Assembly: GCA_018114805.1 (NCBI GenBank)
Contig: CP073042.1
Span: forward strand, 6,245,501-6,309,500
Direction: 5' to 3'
Length of the DNA stretch: 64,000 nucleotides
From: Candidatus Streptomyces philanthi
GTDB lineage: Bacteria > Actinomycetota > Actinomycetes > Streptomycetales > Streptomycetaceae
The position numbers were made by a program, and so were the translations under genes. A model generated the notes under the pieces. The model ran no database searches, was not told where the DNA came from, and was given only the letters and a program-made list of their open reading frames with translations. Positions 1 to 10,903 of the stretch are shown in pieces. The stretch's first letter is position 1, and the number at the start of each line of letters is the position of its first letter.

Positions 1-2754
1 CTCGACGGCTGCTATCCGGCCGTGGACCTCGCCGCGGCCAGCGTGGCCACGCCGAAGTTCACCCACGGTGCGCTCGCGCTGGGCGTACCGACGGCACGGG
101 CCGCGTCGATGCGCGACGACGAGTTGCCCATCGACCGATTCCTGCGGTCCATGACGGGGCGGCGCTGGGCCGCGCTCGTCCTCGCGGCGCCCGTTGGCGA
201 GACGGAACTCGCGGCGGACCGCAACCGCGTGCTGAACGAGATGCGCGCGGTGACGACCGCCGTCCACGCCACCGGCCTGCGCAGCCCGCTGGCCGAGCAC
301 TACCTGGCCCTCCTCCAGGCACGCCTCGACGCCCTGGCCGACGCGCAGGCCCGTGGCGGCTGGCATACCGGCGTCTACCTCCTGGGCGCGAGCGCCCCCG
401 AGGTCAACGCGGTGTGCAGCGCGTGGCGGGCGGTGTTCTCCGGCCCGCACTCCGTACCCGAACCGGTGCGCTGCCTGCCGCTGCCGTGGACGGCTGACCG
501 GCGGAGCAGTGGCCCCTGCCGGACGATCCGGAGCAGCCCGGGCCGGGGACCTACCGCCATCCCTACACGGCCCAGACCGTCCTGAGCTCGCCCCAACTGG
601 CTGCCTACGTACACCTGCCGACCGTGGAGACGGCCGGCTTCGGGGGCAGGACGGTGCCGCGCTTCGACGTGCTGTCCTCGCCCGCAGCCGCTCCCGCCGC
701 CGTCATCGGAACGGTGATCGAACGGGACCGGAGGAGCCCGGCCGAGTTCGCGGTGCCGCTCGATTCGCTCTCCCGGCACGTCTTCGTCGGAGGCGTGACC
801 GGATCGGGCAAGAGCAACTCGGTCCTGCACCTGATCCGACAGGTTGCCGCGGCGGGCATACCGTTCCTGGTGGTCGAACCCGCCAAGGCGGAGTACCGGG
901 CCCTGCTGAAGGACCCGGCCGTCGGGCCGGCGCTCCGGGTGTTCACGCTGGGCCGGGAGACGGTCGCACCGCTGCGGCTCAACCCGTTCGACCTCCCCGA
1001 GGGCGCCTCGGTCGCGGAACACGTGGACCTGCTGCGCGCCGCCTTCGAGGCCGCCTTCGGCATGTGGGTGCCGCTGCCGCACGTGCTGGAACGCTGCATC
1101 CACGAGATCTACCGCGACCGCGGCTGGGACCTGCGGACCGGGACCAACCATCGGCTGGACACACCGGACCTGACCTGGGCCGCCTGCCCGACGTTGAGCG
1201 ACCTCGCGGCAAGGATTCCCCAGGTCGCCCGGTCCCTCGGCTACGAAGAGAAGGTCGCCGCGGATATCGAGGCCGCGCTGAGCACCAGGGTCAGGAGCCT
1301 GCGGCTCGGAGGAAAGGGGGCCCTGCTCGACGTGGGCCGCTCCTTCCCCATGGCCGAACTGCTCGCCGGCCCGACGGTCATCGAACTCGAAGCCATGGGG
1401 AGCGACGACGACAAGGCGTTCGTCATGGGGCTGCTCCTCGTCCGCCTCGCCGAATACCGACGGGCGCAGGGGCAGCAGTCGGGGCTCACCCACCTGTTCG
1501 TCGTGGAAGACGCGCACCGGCTCCTCGGCGCGGCGCCGCGTGTCCGTGCGGAGAACGTCGCCGACCCCAGGGGCAGCGCGGTGGAGACCTTCGCGCACCT
1601 CCTCTCCGAAATCCGCGCCTACGGCCAAGGCGTCGTCATCGCGGACCAAGTACCCACCCCCTCACCCCCGAAGTGCTGAAGAACACCCAGCTCAAGATCG
1701 CCCACCGCACCGTCGCCGCGGACGACCGACTCGCGCTCGCCACCACCATGAGCATGGACCCAGCACAGTCGGACGCCCTTGTCTCGCTCGACGTCGGCCG
1801 AGCGGCGGTCTTCGGCTACGGAGCCGACGCCCCCGTGCTGGTGCAGGTCCCGCCCGCGAAGGACGACGCCCTGATCCGCACCACGGACGACTCGGCCGTC
1901 CGCGACCTGATGGCTACCTGGCGTACGGCCGGCGGATGGGACGGACTCTGGACGCCGGCCCCCTCGTGCGCCACCGCCTGCACGGGGCGTCCGTCGGAGT
2001 GCGCCGCGGCGCGATCCATGCTGGACGACAACGCCGTGCGACGCGTCCTCACCCGCATCGTGCTGTCCCTGCTGGCGGACGCCGACAGCCTGGAACGCAC
2101 GGCCCCGGACCTCCTCCAGGTCGTGCGCGCGCGCCTCGAACCGTGCCAGGACGAAACAGCCGTCCTGCGCTCCCTCATGGCGCACGGGGCCGACTGGTAC
2201 GCCGCGCGCCGCGGCGCGCAGGGCGGTTGGACGTACACCGCCACGCTCACGTACGCGGACCTACTCCGCCAGGCCTTCCTCACACGGGCCCCCAGGCCAG
2301 GGAGGCATTCCGCACCGCCGCCCTGGCGCGTCATGCGTACGGCGTTCCGCCCTTCCCCCGCTGCAAGGACATCAGCCCCGATCACGGGTGTCCCTACCGC
2401 GGCGCGGTGGCCGACGCCGTGGCAACGGGGCGCTTCTCTGACATGTGGGCCGAGGCAGACGCATCGGACCGGGCGGAAGGCAGCCGGCAAGCCACCTGGC
2501 AGGTCTGCGATACGGCGGCGTACGAACTGGTGGAGTACCCGCCGGACGATGCCTTGCCCGAAGAGACGGAGCGGATCGAGCACACGAGACGGAGCGTCGG
2601 CCTGTGCTTCGCGCAGCACATGCTCGCCGCGGACGCGGGGGAACAGCCCTGCTCCGTCAGGCGGATCACTGACGCCCTGATGAACGAGTCGTCCAGCCAA
2701 ATCCAAGAGGAACCCAGCGATGAGGGACCAGCCGAAGGACAAGCAAGAGGGTAG
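1..2754 (+). pseudogene. HerA/FtsK-like P-loop ATPase, 5'-truncated by the window, three frameshifts
   Basis: The C-terminal part of a large DNA-translocase-like ATPase of the DUF87/HerA type; its start lies left of the window. Read through the shifts, it has Walker A GVTGSGKS at 792-815, a FLVVEPAKAEYR stretch at about 865-900 typical of this group, and Walker B LFVVED at 1494-1511. The frame is +1 to about 497, +3 to about 1657, +2 to about 2300, then +1 to the TAG at 2754. The first shift fits loss of one C near 498 (restoring TADPAEQWPL). The other two fall in C-rich runs near 1655 and 2295. Relatives act as hexameric translocases in DNA processing, secretion or phage defence; no nuclease or SIR2 partner is visible here. 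The small gene at 2720 overlaps its end. The family call is good; the cellular role is unknown. Confidence 0.75.
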
Positions 2755-3099
2755 GGAGAAACCGAAGCCGTCGGAAGGCAAGGACAAGCCCAAGCCACCC
2801 GACGGCAAGGACAAGCCGAAGCCGACGGACGGGAAGGACAAGCCGAAGCAGCCTTGGCCCCCAAAGACCTCACGCCGTACGGGAAGAAGCTCTACGAGGG
2901 GGCGCAGCCCACTCCGAAGGGGCGGGAGATGGGCGTGGGGGACCCGAAGCCCGACAAGCCTCGGCCCCCCGAGCAGAAGCCCAAGACGGCGGACAAGACG
3001 CAGCCGAAGCAGGAGCCACCACCTCGGGAGGACCCGCGAGCAGCTGCGGAGCGGTTCCAACGGGAAATGACGGAGGCGCTGGCAAAGGGCATGCAGTGA
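2720..3099 (+). pseudogene. Lys/Pro-rich small protein with GKDKPKP repeats, one frameshift
   Basis: An ATG at 2720, behind AGAGGA, lies inside the 3' end of the ATPase gene, so the two were probably co-transcribed. The N-terminal half has three or four copies of a heptad-like GKDKPKP unit. Near 2850 the frame must change to continue into LAPKDLTPYGKKLYEG and the hydrophilic tail ending in EALAKGMQ at 3099. The joined product would be about 125 residues, very basic, low-complexity and probably disordered, with no membrane segment. I recognise no family. Overlap with the HerA-like gene suggests an accessory or partner role, but that is inference. Confidence 0.5.
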
Positions 3100-3237
3100 A
3101 GAGCCGGAGGAGGAGGCGGAGCCCTCTCCAGTCAACAGAGTGAATGAGGCTCAGCGAAGTGAGTGGAGGTCGGGCTGGCACAGCGCTCCACTTGGCCATT
3201 CGGGAAGATGGCCGTCTCGGCCGGCCGCACGACCGGG
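3100..3237. other. Convergent intergenic gap
   Basis: A 138-bp gap between the KP-rich gene and the minus-strand methyltransferase. It contains the short purine-rich sequence GAGCCGGAGGAGGAGGCGGAG just after the stop. No clear hairpin terminator or gene is seen. Confidence 0.4.
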
Positions 3238-4029
3238 TCAGCCCGGCTTGACCGCCAGCGTCGCGAAATAGTTCGACATGTATTGAGCGGAGGCGTTGGA
3301 TTGGTGCGGCGCTTCCGCGAAGCCAGTGAGGACGAAACCCGCGGCGAGTTGCCCGCCGATCTGGTCGGTGAGGGTGTGGCTGTATTCAAGGGCGGCCTCC
3401 GCGCCGAACTTCGTGGCACGTTCCTCGGCGGAGTACTGCGTGACATCGCTATAGGGCAGCTTGTGTACGACGATCATCTCGCCCCGCTCGTCGAGCGCCT
3501 CGTGGTCGAACAAGTACACATCAGGGTTGAGGAAGCCCGCGAGCAGGGTTCCGCCCGGTCGCAGCACGCGGAAGCACTCACGCCACACCAGTGCCAAGTC
3601 CGGTACGAACAGGTTAGAGACCGGATAGGATACGACGTCGAATGTCGCGTCGCCGAAGGCACTGAGGTCGCGCATGTCACCCAGAACGGTGCGCAGTTCG
3701 AGTTCGTCGCGCGCCGCCACCATCTGGTCCTGACCGAGCTGACGGGGGGAGTTGTCGAACACGGTGACCCGCGCCCCTGCTGCGGCGAGGATCGGCCCCT
3801 GCTGGCCACCGCCGGAGGCCAGGCACAACACGTCCTTGCCGGTCAGGTCTGCCGGCAGCCAGGAGCGGTCGACTGGCTCGCGCCCGATGAGAAGAATCGA
3901 CCAGTCGCCCTTGCGGGCGCGCTCGACGTCCTCAGCACTCACCGGCCTCGACCACTCGCTGCCCTCTTGGACGTACTTGTCCCAGGCTGCCCGATTGTGG
4001 GCAGCGGGGTCGACAACACCGTCCTGCAC
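3238..4029 (-). CDS. Class I SAM-dependent methyltransferase
   Basis: A predicted 263-residue soluble methyltransferase. The glycine-rich SAM loop reads VLCLASGGGQQG, followed by an acidic strand end (VTVFDNS), then LGDMRDLS and a post-loop FDVVSYPVSNLF. This order is that of the Methyltransf_11/25 type with a C-terminal FRVLRPGGTLLAGF strand. The GTG at 4029 is chosen as start because GGGAG sits five bases upstream; the open frame runs further up, but without a binding site or conserved sequence. The acceptor substrate cannot be predicted. It is a stand-alone gene, not coupled to the GH15 gene upstream on the same strand (about 230 bp away). The frame is intact, unlike both genes on its left. 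Confidence 0.8.
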   Translation of the reverse strand: MQDGVVDPAAHNRAAWDKYVQEGSEWSRPVSAEDVERARKGDWSILLIGREPVDRSWLPADLTGKDVLCLASGGGQQGPILAAAGARVTVFDNSPRQLGQDQMVAARDELELRTVLGDMRDLSAFGDATFDVVSYPVSNLFVPDLALVWRECFRVLRPGGTLLAGFLNPDVYLFDHEALDERGEMIVVHKLPYSDVTQYSAEERATKFGAEAALEYSHTLTDQIGGQLAAGFVLTGFAEAPHQSNASAQYMSNYFATLAVKPG

Positions 4030-4262
4030 GTTTACTCCCTGGTACAGCCAAGCGGAAACCCGCGGTACTGACAGTTCGGTGTCTGGGTGGGCCACAGCTT
4101 CCCGTGAGGCCCGGGTCGAACAACCAGTACCCGCGGCTGCCGGCGAGGAAGCGGACGTTCTCCAGCTCACGAGATTCCGGTTCACTCCAAACCCCGTATC
4201 GCCACCCGCGGGAGGTGACCGCCGCACGATCGACACGGGGAACGGAACCCCACGACTCCGGC

Positions 4263-6077
4263 TCAGCCGCCGTACGCGCCGGAGGCGGTGAGCCGCAGCG
4301 CCGTGTCGATGAGGGGCACGTGGCTGAACGCCTGCGGGAAGTTGCCCACCTGGCGCTTGAGGCGCGGGTCCCACTCCTCGGCGAGGAGGCCGAGGTCGTT
4401 GCGCAGGGCGAGCAGACGCTCGAAGAGCTTGCGGGCCTCGTCGACCCGGCCGATCATCGCCAGGTCGTCGGCCATCCAGAACGAGCAGGCCAGGAACGCG
4501 CCCTCGTCGCCGGGCAGGCCGTCCAGGTTCTCGTCGCCGCTGCTGGTCGTGTAACGCATGATGAACCCGTCCGGCATGGACAGTTCGCGCTGGATGGCCT
4601 CGATGGTGCCGATGACCCGCTTGTCGTCCGGAGGTAGGAAGCCCATCTGCGGGATGAGCAGCAGCGAGGCGTCCAGCTCCTTGGAGCCGTAGGACTGCGT
4701 GAAGGTGTTGCGCTCCTTGTCGTAACCCTTCTCGCACACGTCGCGGTGGATGGCGTCGCGCATCTCGCGCCAGCGCTCCAACGGGCCGTCCGCATCGCCC
4801 GCCTCGATGAGCTTGATGGTGCGGTCCACCGCGACCCAGGCCATGACCTTGGAGTGCACGAAGTGCCGACGCGGGCCGCGCACCTCCCAGATGCCCTCGT
4901 CCGGCTCGTGCCAGTGCTTCTCCAGGTAGCTGATCAGCTTGAGCTGGAGGACGCTGGCGTAGTCGTTGCGGGCCAGGCCGGTCATGTGCGCCAGGTGCAG
5001 CGCCTCGGTGACCTCGCCGTACACGTCGAGCTGGAGCTGACCGGCCGCGCCGTTGCCCACCCGTACCGGCTGCGAGCCCCCGTAGCCCGGCAGCCACGGC
5101 AACTCGGTCTCGCCCAGCTCCCGTTCGCCGGCGATGCCGTACATGATCTGCAGGTTCTCCGGGTCACCGGCGACCGCGCGCAGCAGCCACTCGCGCCAGG
5201 CGCGCGCCTCGTCGCGGTAGCCGGTGCGCAGCAGCGAGGACAGGGTGATGGCCGCGTCGCGCAGCCAGGTGAAGCGGTAGTCCCAGTTGCGCACGCCCCC
5301 GACCTCCTCGGGCAGCGAGGTGGTGGGCGCGGCAACGATGCCACCGGTGGGCCCGTACGTCAGGGCCTTGAGCGTGATCAGCGAGCGGACCACCGCGTCC
5401 CGGTAGGGGCCGTGGTAGGTGCAGTGCTCGACCCACTCGCGCCAGAAGTCCTCGGTCGCCTTAAGCGAGGTCTCCGGCTCCGGCAGCGCGGGCTGGCCCT
5501 TGTGCGAGGGCTCCCAACTGATGGTGAAGGCTATGCGCTCACCGGGCGAGACGGTGAAGTCCGAGTAAGTGGTGAGGTTCTTGCCGTACGTCTCGGCGGT
5601 GGTGTCGTGCCACACCGAGTCGGGGCCGGCGACGGCCACCGTGCGGCCCTCCACCTTGTGCACCCAGGGCACCACGCGGCCGTAGGAGAAGCGCATGCGC
5701 AGCTCGGAGCGCATGGGCACGCGTCCGCTGACGCCCTCCACGATGCGGATGAGCTGCGGCGCCCCGTCGCGCGGCGGCATGAAGTCGATGATCCGCACGG
5801 TGCCGCGCGGGGTGTCCCACTCCGATTCCAGGACCAGCGAGTCGCCCCGGTAGCGGCGCCGGTCGGCGTGCGGCGCGGGGGTGTCGGCCGGGTGGGCCGG
5901 GCCGAGCCGCCAGAAGCCGTGTTCCTCGGTGCCCAACAGCCCCGCGAAGATGGCGTGAGAGTCGAAACGCGGCAGACACAGCCAGTCGGCGCTGCCATCC
6001 CTGTTGATCAAGGCGGCGGTCTGCATATCGCCAATGAGTGCGTAATCTTCGATGCGCCCGGCCACGTGCATCCCCAT
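4263..6077 (-). CDS. Glycoside hydrolase family 15 protein (glucoamylase/trehalase-like)
   Basis: A predicted 604-residue cytosolic GH15 enzyme of the bacterial class that starts GRIEDYALIGDMQTAAL and whose studied members hydrolyse alpha-glucosides, including trehalose in mycobacteria. The (alpha/alpha)6-barrel signature NWDYRFTWLRDAA is near residue 262. The first catalytic Glu lies in HEPDEGIWE near 390 and the second in LLAEEWDP near 565. An N-terminal beta-sandwich (about residues 1-230) precedes the barrel. There is no signal peptide. The start is set at ATG 6077, behind GAGGTGG. A role in trehalose or storage-glucan turnover is inferred from the family; the exact substrate is open. The gene is intact. 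Confidence 0.87.
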   Translation of the reverse strand: MGMHVAGRIEDYALIGDMQTAALINRDGSADWLCLPRFDSHAIFAGLLGTEEHGFWRLGPAHPADTPAPHADRRRYRGDSLVLESEWDTPRGTVRIIDFMPPRDGAPQLIRIVEGVSGRVPMRSELRMRFSYGRVVPWVHKVEGRTVAVAGPDSVWHDTTAETYGKNLTTYSDFTVSPGERIAFTISWEPSHKGQPALPEPETSLKATEDFWREWVEHCTYHGPYRDAVVRSLITLKALTYGPTGGIVAAPTTSLPEEVGGVRNWDYRFTWLRDAAITLSSLLRTGYRDEARAWREWLLRAVAGDPENLQIMYGIAGERELGETELPWLPGYGGSQPVRVGNGAAGQLQLDVYGEVTEALHLAHMTGLARNDYASVLQLKLISYLEKHWHEPDEGIWEVRGPRRHFVHSKVMAWVAVDRTIKLIEAGDADGPLERWREMRDAIHRDVCEKGYDKERNTFTQSYGSKELDASLLLIPQMGFLPPDDKRVIGTIEAIQRELSMPDGFIMRYTTSSGDENLDGLPGDEGAFLACSFWMADDLAMIGRVDEARKLFERLLALRNDLGLLAEEWDPRLKRQVGNFPQAFSHVPLIDTALRLTASGAYGG

Positions 6078-6578
6078 TCGAACGGCCACCTCGCCCCGCG
6101 GGGCGTCTTGCGGTCTTACGGCTTTGGATCTTGGACGAGCTGGATACTCCGGAGGCAAACGGGGTTTGGTTCCACACCGGTCGGCTCGCAGCGTGCGTCC
6201 GTGCAGGATACGTCCCACGGGCTTAATCCGTGGGCAGAGTCCCACATGGTGGCCGCGGCCTGGTGCGCCGATCGGGTGGTGAGGCCGATCGGGTGGTGAG
6301 GTAGTGGCGGCTGCGGACGACGTGTGCGCGCCGTGTGCGCCCCGTGTCGAGGCCCGGTGCTCCGGCGCAGGTCAGCGGCTTCCCGGGCAGCCTGTTCCAG
6401 AAGTCGGGGCGGTGCCTTCGGGAGCGGCGACCCCGACGCGCTGATAGCCTGGTGCCCCGTGGAAACCGGAGGGCACCCCAGCGACATTTCGGGTGACCCC
6501 GGACCGCAGCGACGGCATCGCCCGACTTCGGGACGGTGTCGGACGCACCCGACTTCGCGATCCCACGGGAGCCCCCTC
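6078..6578. other. Divergent intergenic region between GH15 gene and pyrG
   Basis: A 500-bp region that must hold promoters for both divergent genes. I see a direct repeat of GGTGAGG-type sequence around 6280-6305 (the phrase GATCGGGTGGTGAGG occurs twice). No ORF with typical codon use and no clear riboswitch is visible. pyrG attenuation of the Bacillus type (a G-run at the transcript start) is not evident. Confidence 0.4.
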
Positions 6579-8285
<1,707 letters not shown>

Positions 8286-8310
8286 CGCCGCGCCGCACCG
8301 ATACGGTTGC

Positions 8311-8345
8311 CGGGGTACGGGCCGCCCAGCGGCGCGTACCCCGGG
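8311..8345. terminator. Hairpin between pyrG and NUDIX gene
   Basis: A perfect 10-bp stem: CCGGGGTACG at 8311-8320 pairs with CGTACCCCGG at 8336-8345 around a 15-base loop. It sits 26 bp after the pyrG stop, with no U-tract, as is usual in Streptomyces. It may terminate or reduce readthrough into the NUDIX gene. Confidence 0.55.
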
Positions 8346-8441
8346 TGTCGTACCCGGCGCCGCCGGCCCGCCCCGGCTGGCTCGCGCCGTGCGGCGCCGG
8401 CGCAGCTCCACACCGCACAGCCAGCTCAGGAAGGCGCACAG

Positions 8442-9068
8442 ATGGGCATCAAGGACATCGCTGAGGAATGGCGGGTCGTGTCGACCAGCACGCCGTTCAC
8501 CGGCAACAAGACCAGCGTCCGCACGGACGAGGTCGTCATGCCCGACGGGTCCACCGCGACCCGCGACTACCAGGTGCACCCCGGCTCCGTCGCCATCCTC
8601 GCCCTCGACGACGAGGACCGCGTGCTGGTCCTGCGCCAGTACCGGCACCCGGTGCGTCACAAGCTCTGGGAGATCCCGGCCGGCCTGCTCGACGTGCCGG
8701 GCGAGAACCCGCTGCACGCCGCCCAGCGCGAGCTGTACGAGGAGGTGCACGTCAAGGCCGAGGACTGGCGCGTGCTCACCGACGTCTACACCACGCCCGG
8801 TGGCTGCGACGAGTCGGTGCGCATCTTCCTGGCCCGCCAGATCTCGGACGCCGAGGGCGAGCGCTTCGAGGTCTCCGGCGAGGAGGCCGACATGGAGTTC
8901 GCCCGCGTTCCGGCCGCCGAGCTGGCCCGTGGCGCCCTCGCCGGCGAACTGCACAACAACTCCCTGGTGGTGGGCGTGCTCGCGCTGCTGGCCGCGCAGG
9001 CCGGCGATGGCCTCGACGCGCTGCGCCCGGCCGACGCCCCCTGGCCGGCCCGCCCGTTCGACGCCTGA
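8442..9068 (+). CDS. NUDIX hydrolase, ADP-ribose pyrophosphatase type
   Basis: A 208-residue hydrolase of nucleoside diphosphates linked to X. The Nudix box is complete: Gly in PAGLLDVPGE, then REL and the EEV Glu pair that bind the metal (about residues 84-106). The preceding RQYRHPVRHKLWEIPAG is typical of ADP-ribose pyrophosphatases. ATG 8442 has AGGAAGG about 8 bases upstream. This gene follows pyrG in most actinobacteria. In many of them the next gene is the recombinase xerD, which is not here. Confidence 0.9.
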   Translation: MGIKDIAEEWRVVSTSTPFTGNKTSVRTDEVVMPDGSTATRDYQVHPGSVAILALDDEDRVLVLRQYRHPVRHKLWEIPAGLLDVPGENPLHAAQRELYEEVHVKAEDWRVLTDVYTTPGGCDESVRIFLARQISDAEGERFEVSGEEADMEFARVPAAELARGALAGELHNNSLVVGVLALLAAQAGDGLDALRPADAPWPARPFDA

Positions 9069-9081
9069 CGGCCGGTCCGGT

Positions 9082-9108
9082 CCGCCCCGGTACGCGTCAC
9101 CGGGGCGG
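9082..9108. terminator. Terminator hairpin after the NUDIX gene
   Basis: A perfect 10-bp GC stem: CCGCCCCGGT at 9082-9091 pairs with ACCGGGGCGG at 9099-9108, with a 7-base loop. It starts 14 bp after the NUDIX stop and lacks a U-tract. Confidence 0.65.
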
Positions 9109-9282
9109 CCCAGCGGCGGATCCCCGACGGGGGAGACCGGGGCCGTCGGCGAGCGCCGCCCGCGTGCCCCACGGCCGACCGCCGGTGTCACCGTCTCCTG
9201 TTCTCCCTCGCCCGCGCTCCCTTCGCCCACCGCTCCTTCGCCCCGCTGAGCGGCCCTCGCCCGCCGGCCGGCGGGCCGGGGA

Positions 9283-9841
9283 TCAGCGGTCCAGGACGCC
9301 GGCGAGTGCGGTGAGCGCGACGGTCAGGCGCGCGGTCGTCACGCCGCGCTCGCGCTGGTAGGCGAAGACGTCGGCGCCAGCGGGGCCAGCAGGGTGTCGG
9401 CCAGCGCGTCCGGGTCGGCCACGTCGGCCGCGCGCAGCAGGGCCATGACGTGAGCGCGCCAGAAGCCGTAGGCGCCGGTGGCGTACCGCCTGGCGCCGGT
9501 CTCGGCGCCGAGACCGGCGCCAGGCGGACGTGGCGGTCGAGAAGCTCGGCCATGGCCGCGTAGAAGGCGGCCAGTCGTTCGCCCGGCGGCGCCGCCGGGC
9601 CCAGTGGTGGCGGCCCCTGGAGCAACTCGTGTTGCAGGGCCTTCTCGTGCTCGTCCAGCAGCGCGGTGGTGGTGGAGGCGACGTCCGGGTACCGCCGGTA
9701 CAGCGTTCCCCGGCCCACGCCGGCAGCCCGGGCAATCTCCTCGATCGTGACGGTGCGCGGGTCCTTCGCGGCGAACAGCCCGGCCGCAGCGGCGAGCACT
9801 TTTTCCCGGTTGCGAGCGGCGTCGGCGCGTTCCTTGGTCAC
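9283..9841 (-). pseudogene. TetR-family repressor, two frameshifts
   Basis: The N-terminal helix-turn-helix is clear: NREKVLAAAAGLFAAKDP, then TIEEIARAAGVGRGTLYRRYP. The ligand-binding part is broken. Near 9506 the frame must change to give GAYGFWRAHVMALLRAAD, and near 9375 it must change again to give DVFAYQRERGVTTARLTVAL, ending LAGVLDR at 9283. Both shifts can be explained by loss of one G from GCGGCC. The first lies at the exact centre of a 42-bp perfect palindrome. The start is GTG 9841. It is divergent from the azoreductase, and the pair of operator-like repeats between them suggests it repressed that gene. Confidence 0.8.
9486..9527. repeat. 42-bp perfect palindrome inside the TetR gene
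   Basis: Positions 9486-9506 are the exact reverse complement of 9507-9527, with no loop. The centre coincides with the first frameshift of the repressor gene. Restoring one G at the centre (GCGCC to GCGGCC) gives an open frame reading VSAAETGARRYATGAYGFW and makes the inverted repeat imperfect. The perfect symmetry may therefore be a product of the mutation or of a sequencing error at a hairpin. Confidence 0.85.
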
Positions 9842-9872
9842 GGGGTCAGCCTAGAACCCTCTTCGGAATAAG

Positions 9873-9887
9873 TGGACGCTGTGTCCA
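9873..9887. promoter_or_regulatory. TetR operator-like inverted repeat, site 1
   Basis: TGGAC-N5-GTCCA within AAGTGGACGCTGTGTCCAGT. It lies 32 bp upstream of the repressor start. A near-identical copy in the opposite orientation lies 25 bp away. Two such sites in the repressor/azoreductase divergent promoter fit autoregulation and repression of the azoreductase. Confidence 0.6.
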
Positions 9888-9911
9888 GTTGCTAGTCTTC
9901 GACCGTGCAAC

Positions 9912-9926
9912 TGGACGCCGTGTCCA
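9912..9926. promoter_or_regulatory. TetR operator-like inverted repeat, site 2
   Basis: TGGAC-N5-GTCCA within AACTGGACGCCGTGTCCACT, about 29 bp before the azoreductase start. Its reverse complement matches site 1 in most positions, so the two sites face each other. Confidence 0.6.
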
Positions 9927-9954
9927 CTTCGCCTGACTCCAGGGAGGCACGCTC

Positions 9955-10605
9955 ATGAGCTCCACCCTGCTGCACCTCGACGCGAGCGCGCGCCGCGCTT
10001 CCTTCAGCCGCGAACTGGGCGACGCCGTCGCCGACGCCTGGCGGACGGCCCACCCGGGCGGCGCCTACCTCTACCGCGACCTCGCGCGCGATCCCGTCCT
10101 GCACATCGGCGAGGCGTGGACCGAGCTGTGCGACCACCTCCTGGAGCACCAGATCACCGACCCGCACCGGTACCGGGAGGCGGTCCGCACCCCCGCCTAG
10201 ACCGCGGCCTGGGCTGTCGTCGAGCCGCTGCTGGCCGAACTCCTCCCGGCGGACGTGGTGTTGATGGCCGCGCCGATGTACAACTTCTCCATACCCTCGG
10301 CCCTCAAGGCGTGGATCGACCAGGTGACGTTCCCGAAGATGTCCCTGGCCCCCCGCCGCTTCGTCGTCACCCACGCCCGTGGCGGCGCGTACGGACCCGG
10401 CACGCCGCGCCACCCGTACGACCACCAGGAGCGGTACCTGCGCGACTTCATCCAGGGGCACTACGCCGTCGACGACGTCACTTTCGTCGGCACCCAACTG
10501 GTCAACTCCCGTCTCGACCCCGCCCTGGCGGCCCGCCGCGCCCAGCACGACGAGTCCCGGGCAGCCGCGCTCGCCGCCGCCCGGAAGCTGGGGAGCGCGC
10601 TGTGA
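9955..10605 (+). pseudogene. FMN-dependent NADH-azoreductase (AzoR-like) with in-frame TAG
   Basis: A flavodoxin-fold NAD(P)H:quinone/azo reductase. The N-terminus STLLHLDASARRASFSRELG carries the FMN-phosphate loop. After the stop come VLMAAPMYNFSIPSALKAWI and the ARGGAYGPGTP loop, both typical of AzoR. Codon 82 (10198-10200) is TAG in an unbroken frame: upstream is REAVRTPA, downstream TAAWAVVEPLLAELL. CAG or TGG would restore it, so one G:C to A:T change is enough. ATG 9955 follows AGGGAGG. The product would stop before most of the active site. The stop overlaps the next gene (GTGA). Confidence 0.85.
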
Positions 10606-10829
10606 GCTGGCTGTTGCTGCTGGCTGCCGGCGCCGTCTACCTGCTGTCGCTGGCGATCCGGGACCTGCCGGTGGGCACGGCGTACGCGGTGTTCACCGGG
10701 ATCGGCGCCGTCGGCGCCATCGCCCTCGGCATCGCGCTGCACAAGGACCCGGTGAGCGCCGGCCGGGTGGCCGCGCTGGCGCTCATCGTCGCCGGCGTCG
10801 CCCTCGCGCGCGTCACCTCCCCCGAGTAG
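10602..10829 (+). pseudogene. SMR-family multidrug transporter remnant with internal deletion
   Basis: GTG 10602 overlaps the azoreductase stop. The 75-residue product begins MSWLLLLAAG and jumps directly to AVYLLSLAIRDLPVGTAYAV, then GIALHKDPVSAGRVAALALI. Small multidrug resistance proteins are about 105 residues with four membrane helices. Here about 30 residues, covering most of helix 1 with the essential membrane Glu and the first loop, are missing, although the frame is open. It probably descends from a SugE/EmrE-like exporter that can no longer couple protons. The deletion is inferred from family length and motif order. Confidence 0.7.
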
Positions 10830-10847
10830 GGGCGGTCGGGCGGGAAA

Positions 10848-10887
10848 CGGGGAGGCGGCCGGTGCGGTCGTGCCAGCCGCCTCCCCG
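10848..10887. terminator. Terminator hairpin after azoreductase/SMR pair
   Basis: A perfect 12-bp stem: CGGGGAGGCGGC at 10848-10859 with GCCGCCTCCCCG at 10876-10887, loop 16 bases. It lies 18 bp after the SMR stop and before the Rrf2 promoter. Confidence 0.7.
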
Positions 10888-10903
10888 GCGTTGATTGTGG
10901 GAG

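Noticed and set aside
3163..4071. A plus-strand frame opposite the methyltransferase
   Set aside because: The minus-strand frame has clear SAM-binding motifs; the plus frame has none.
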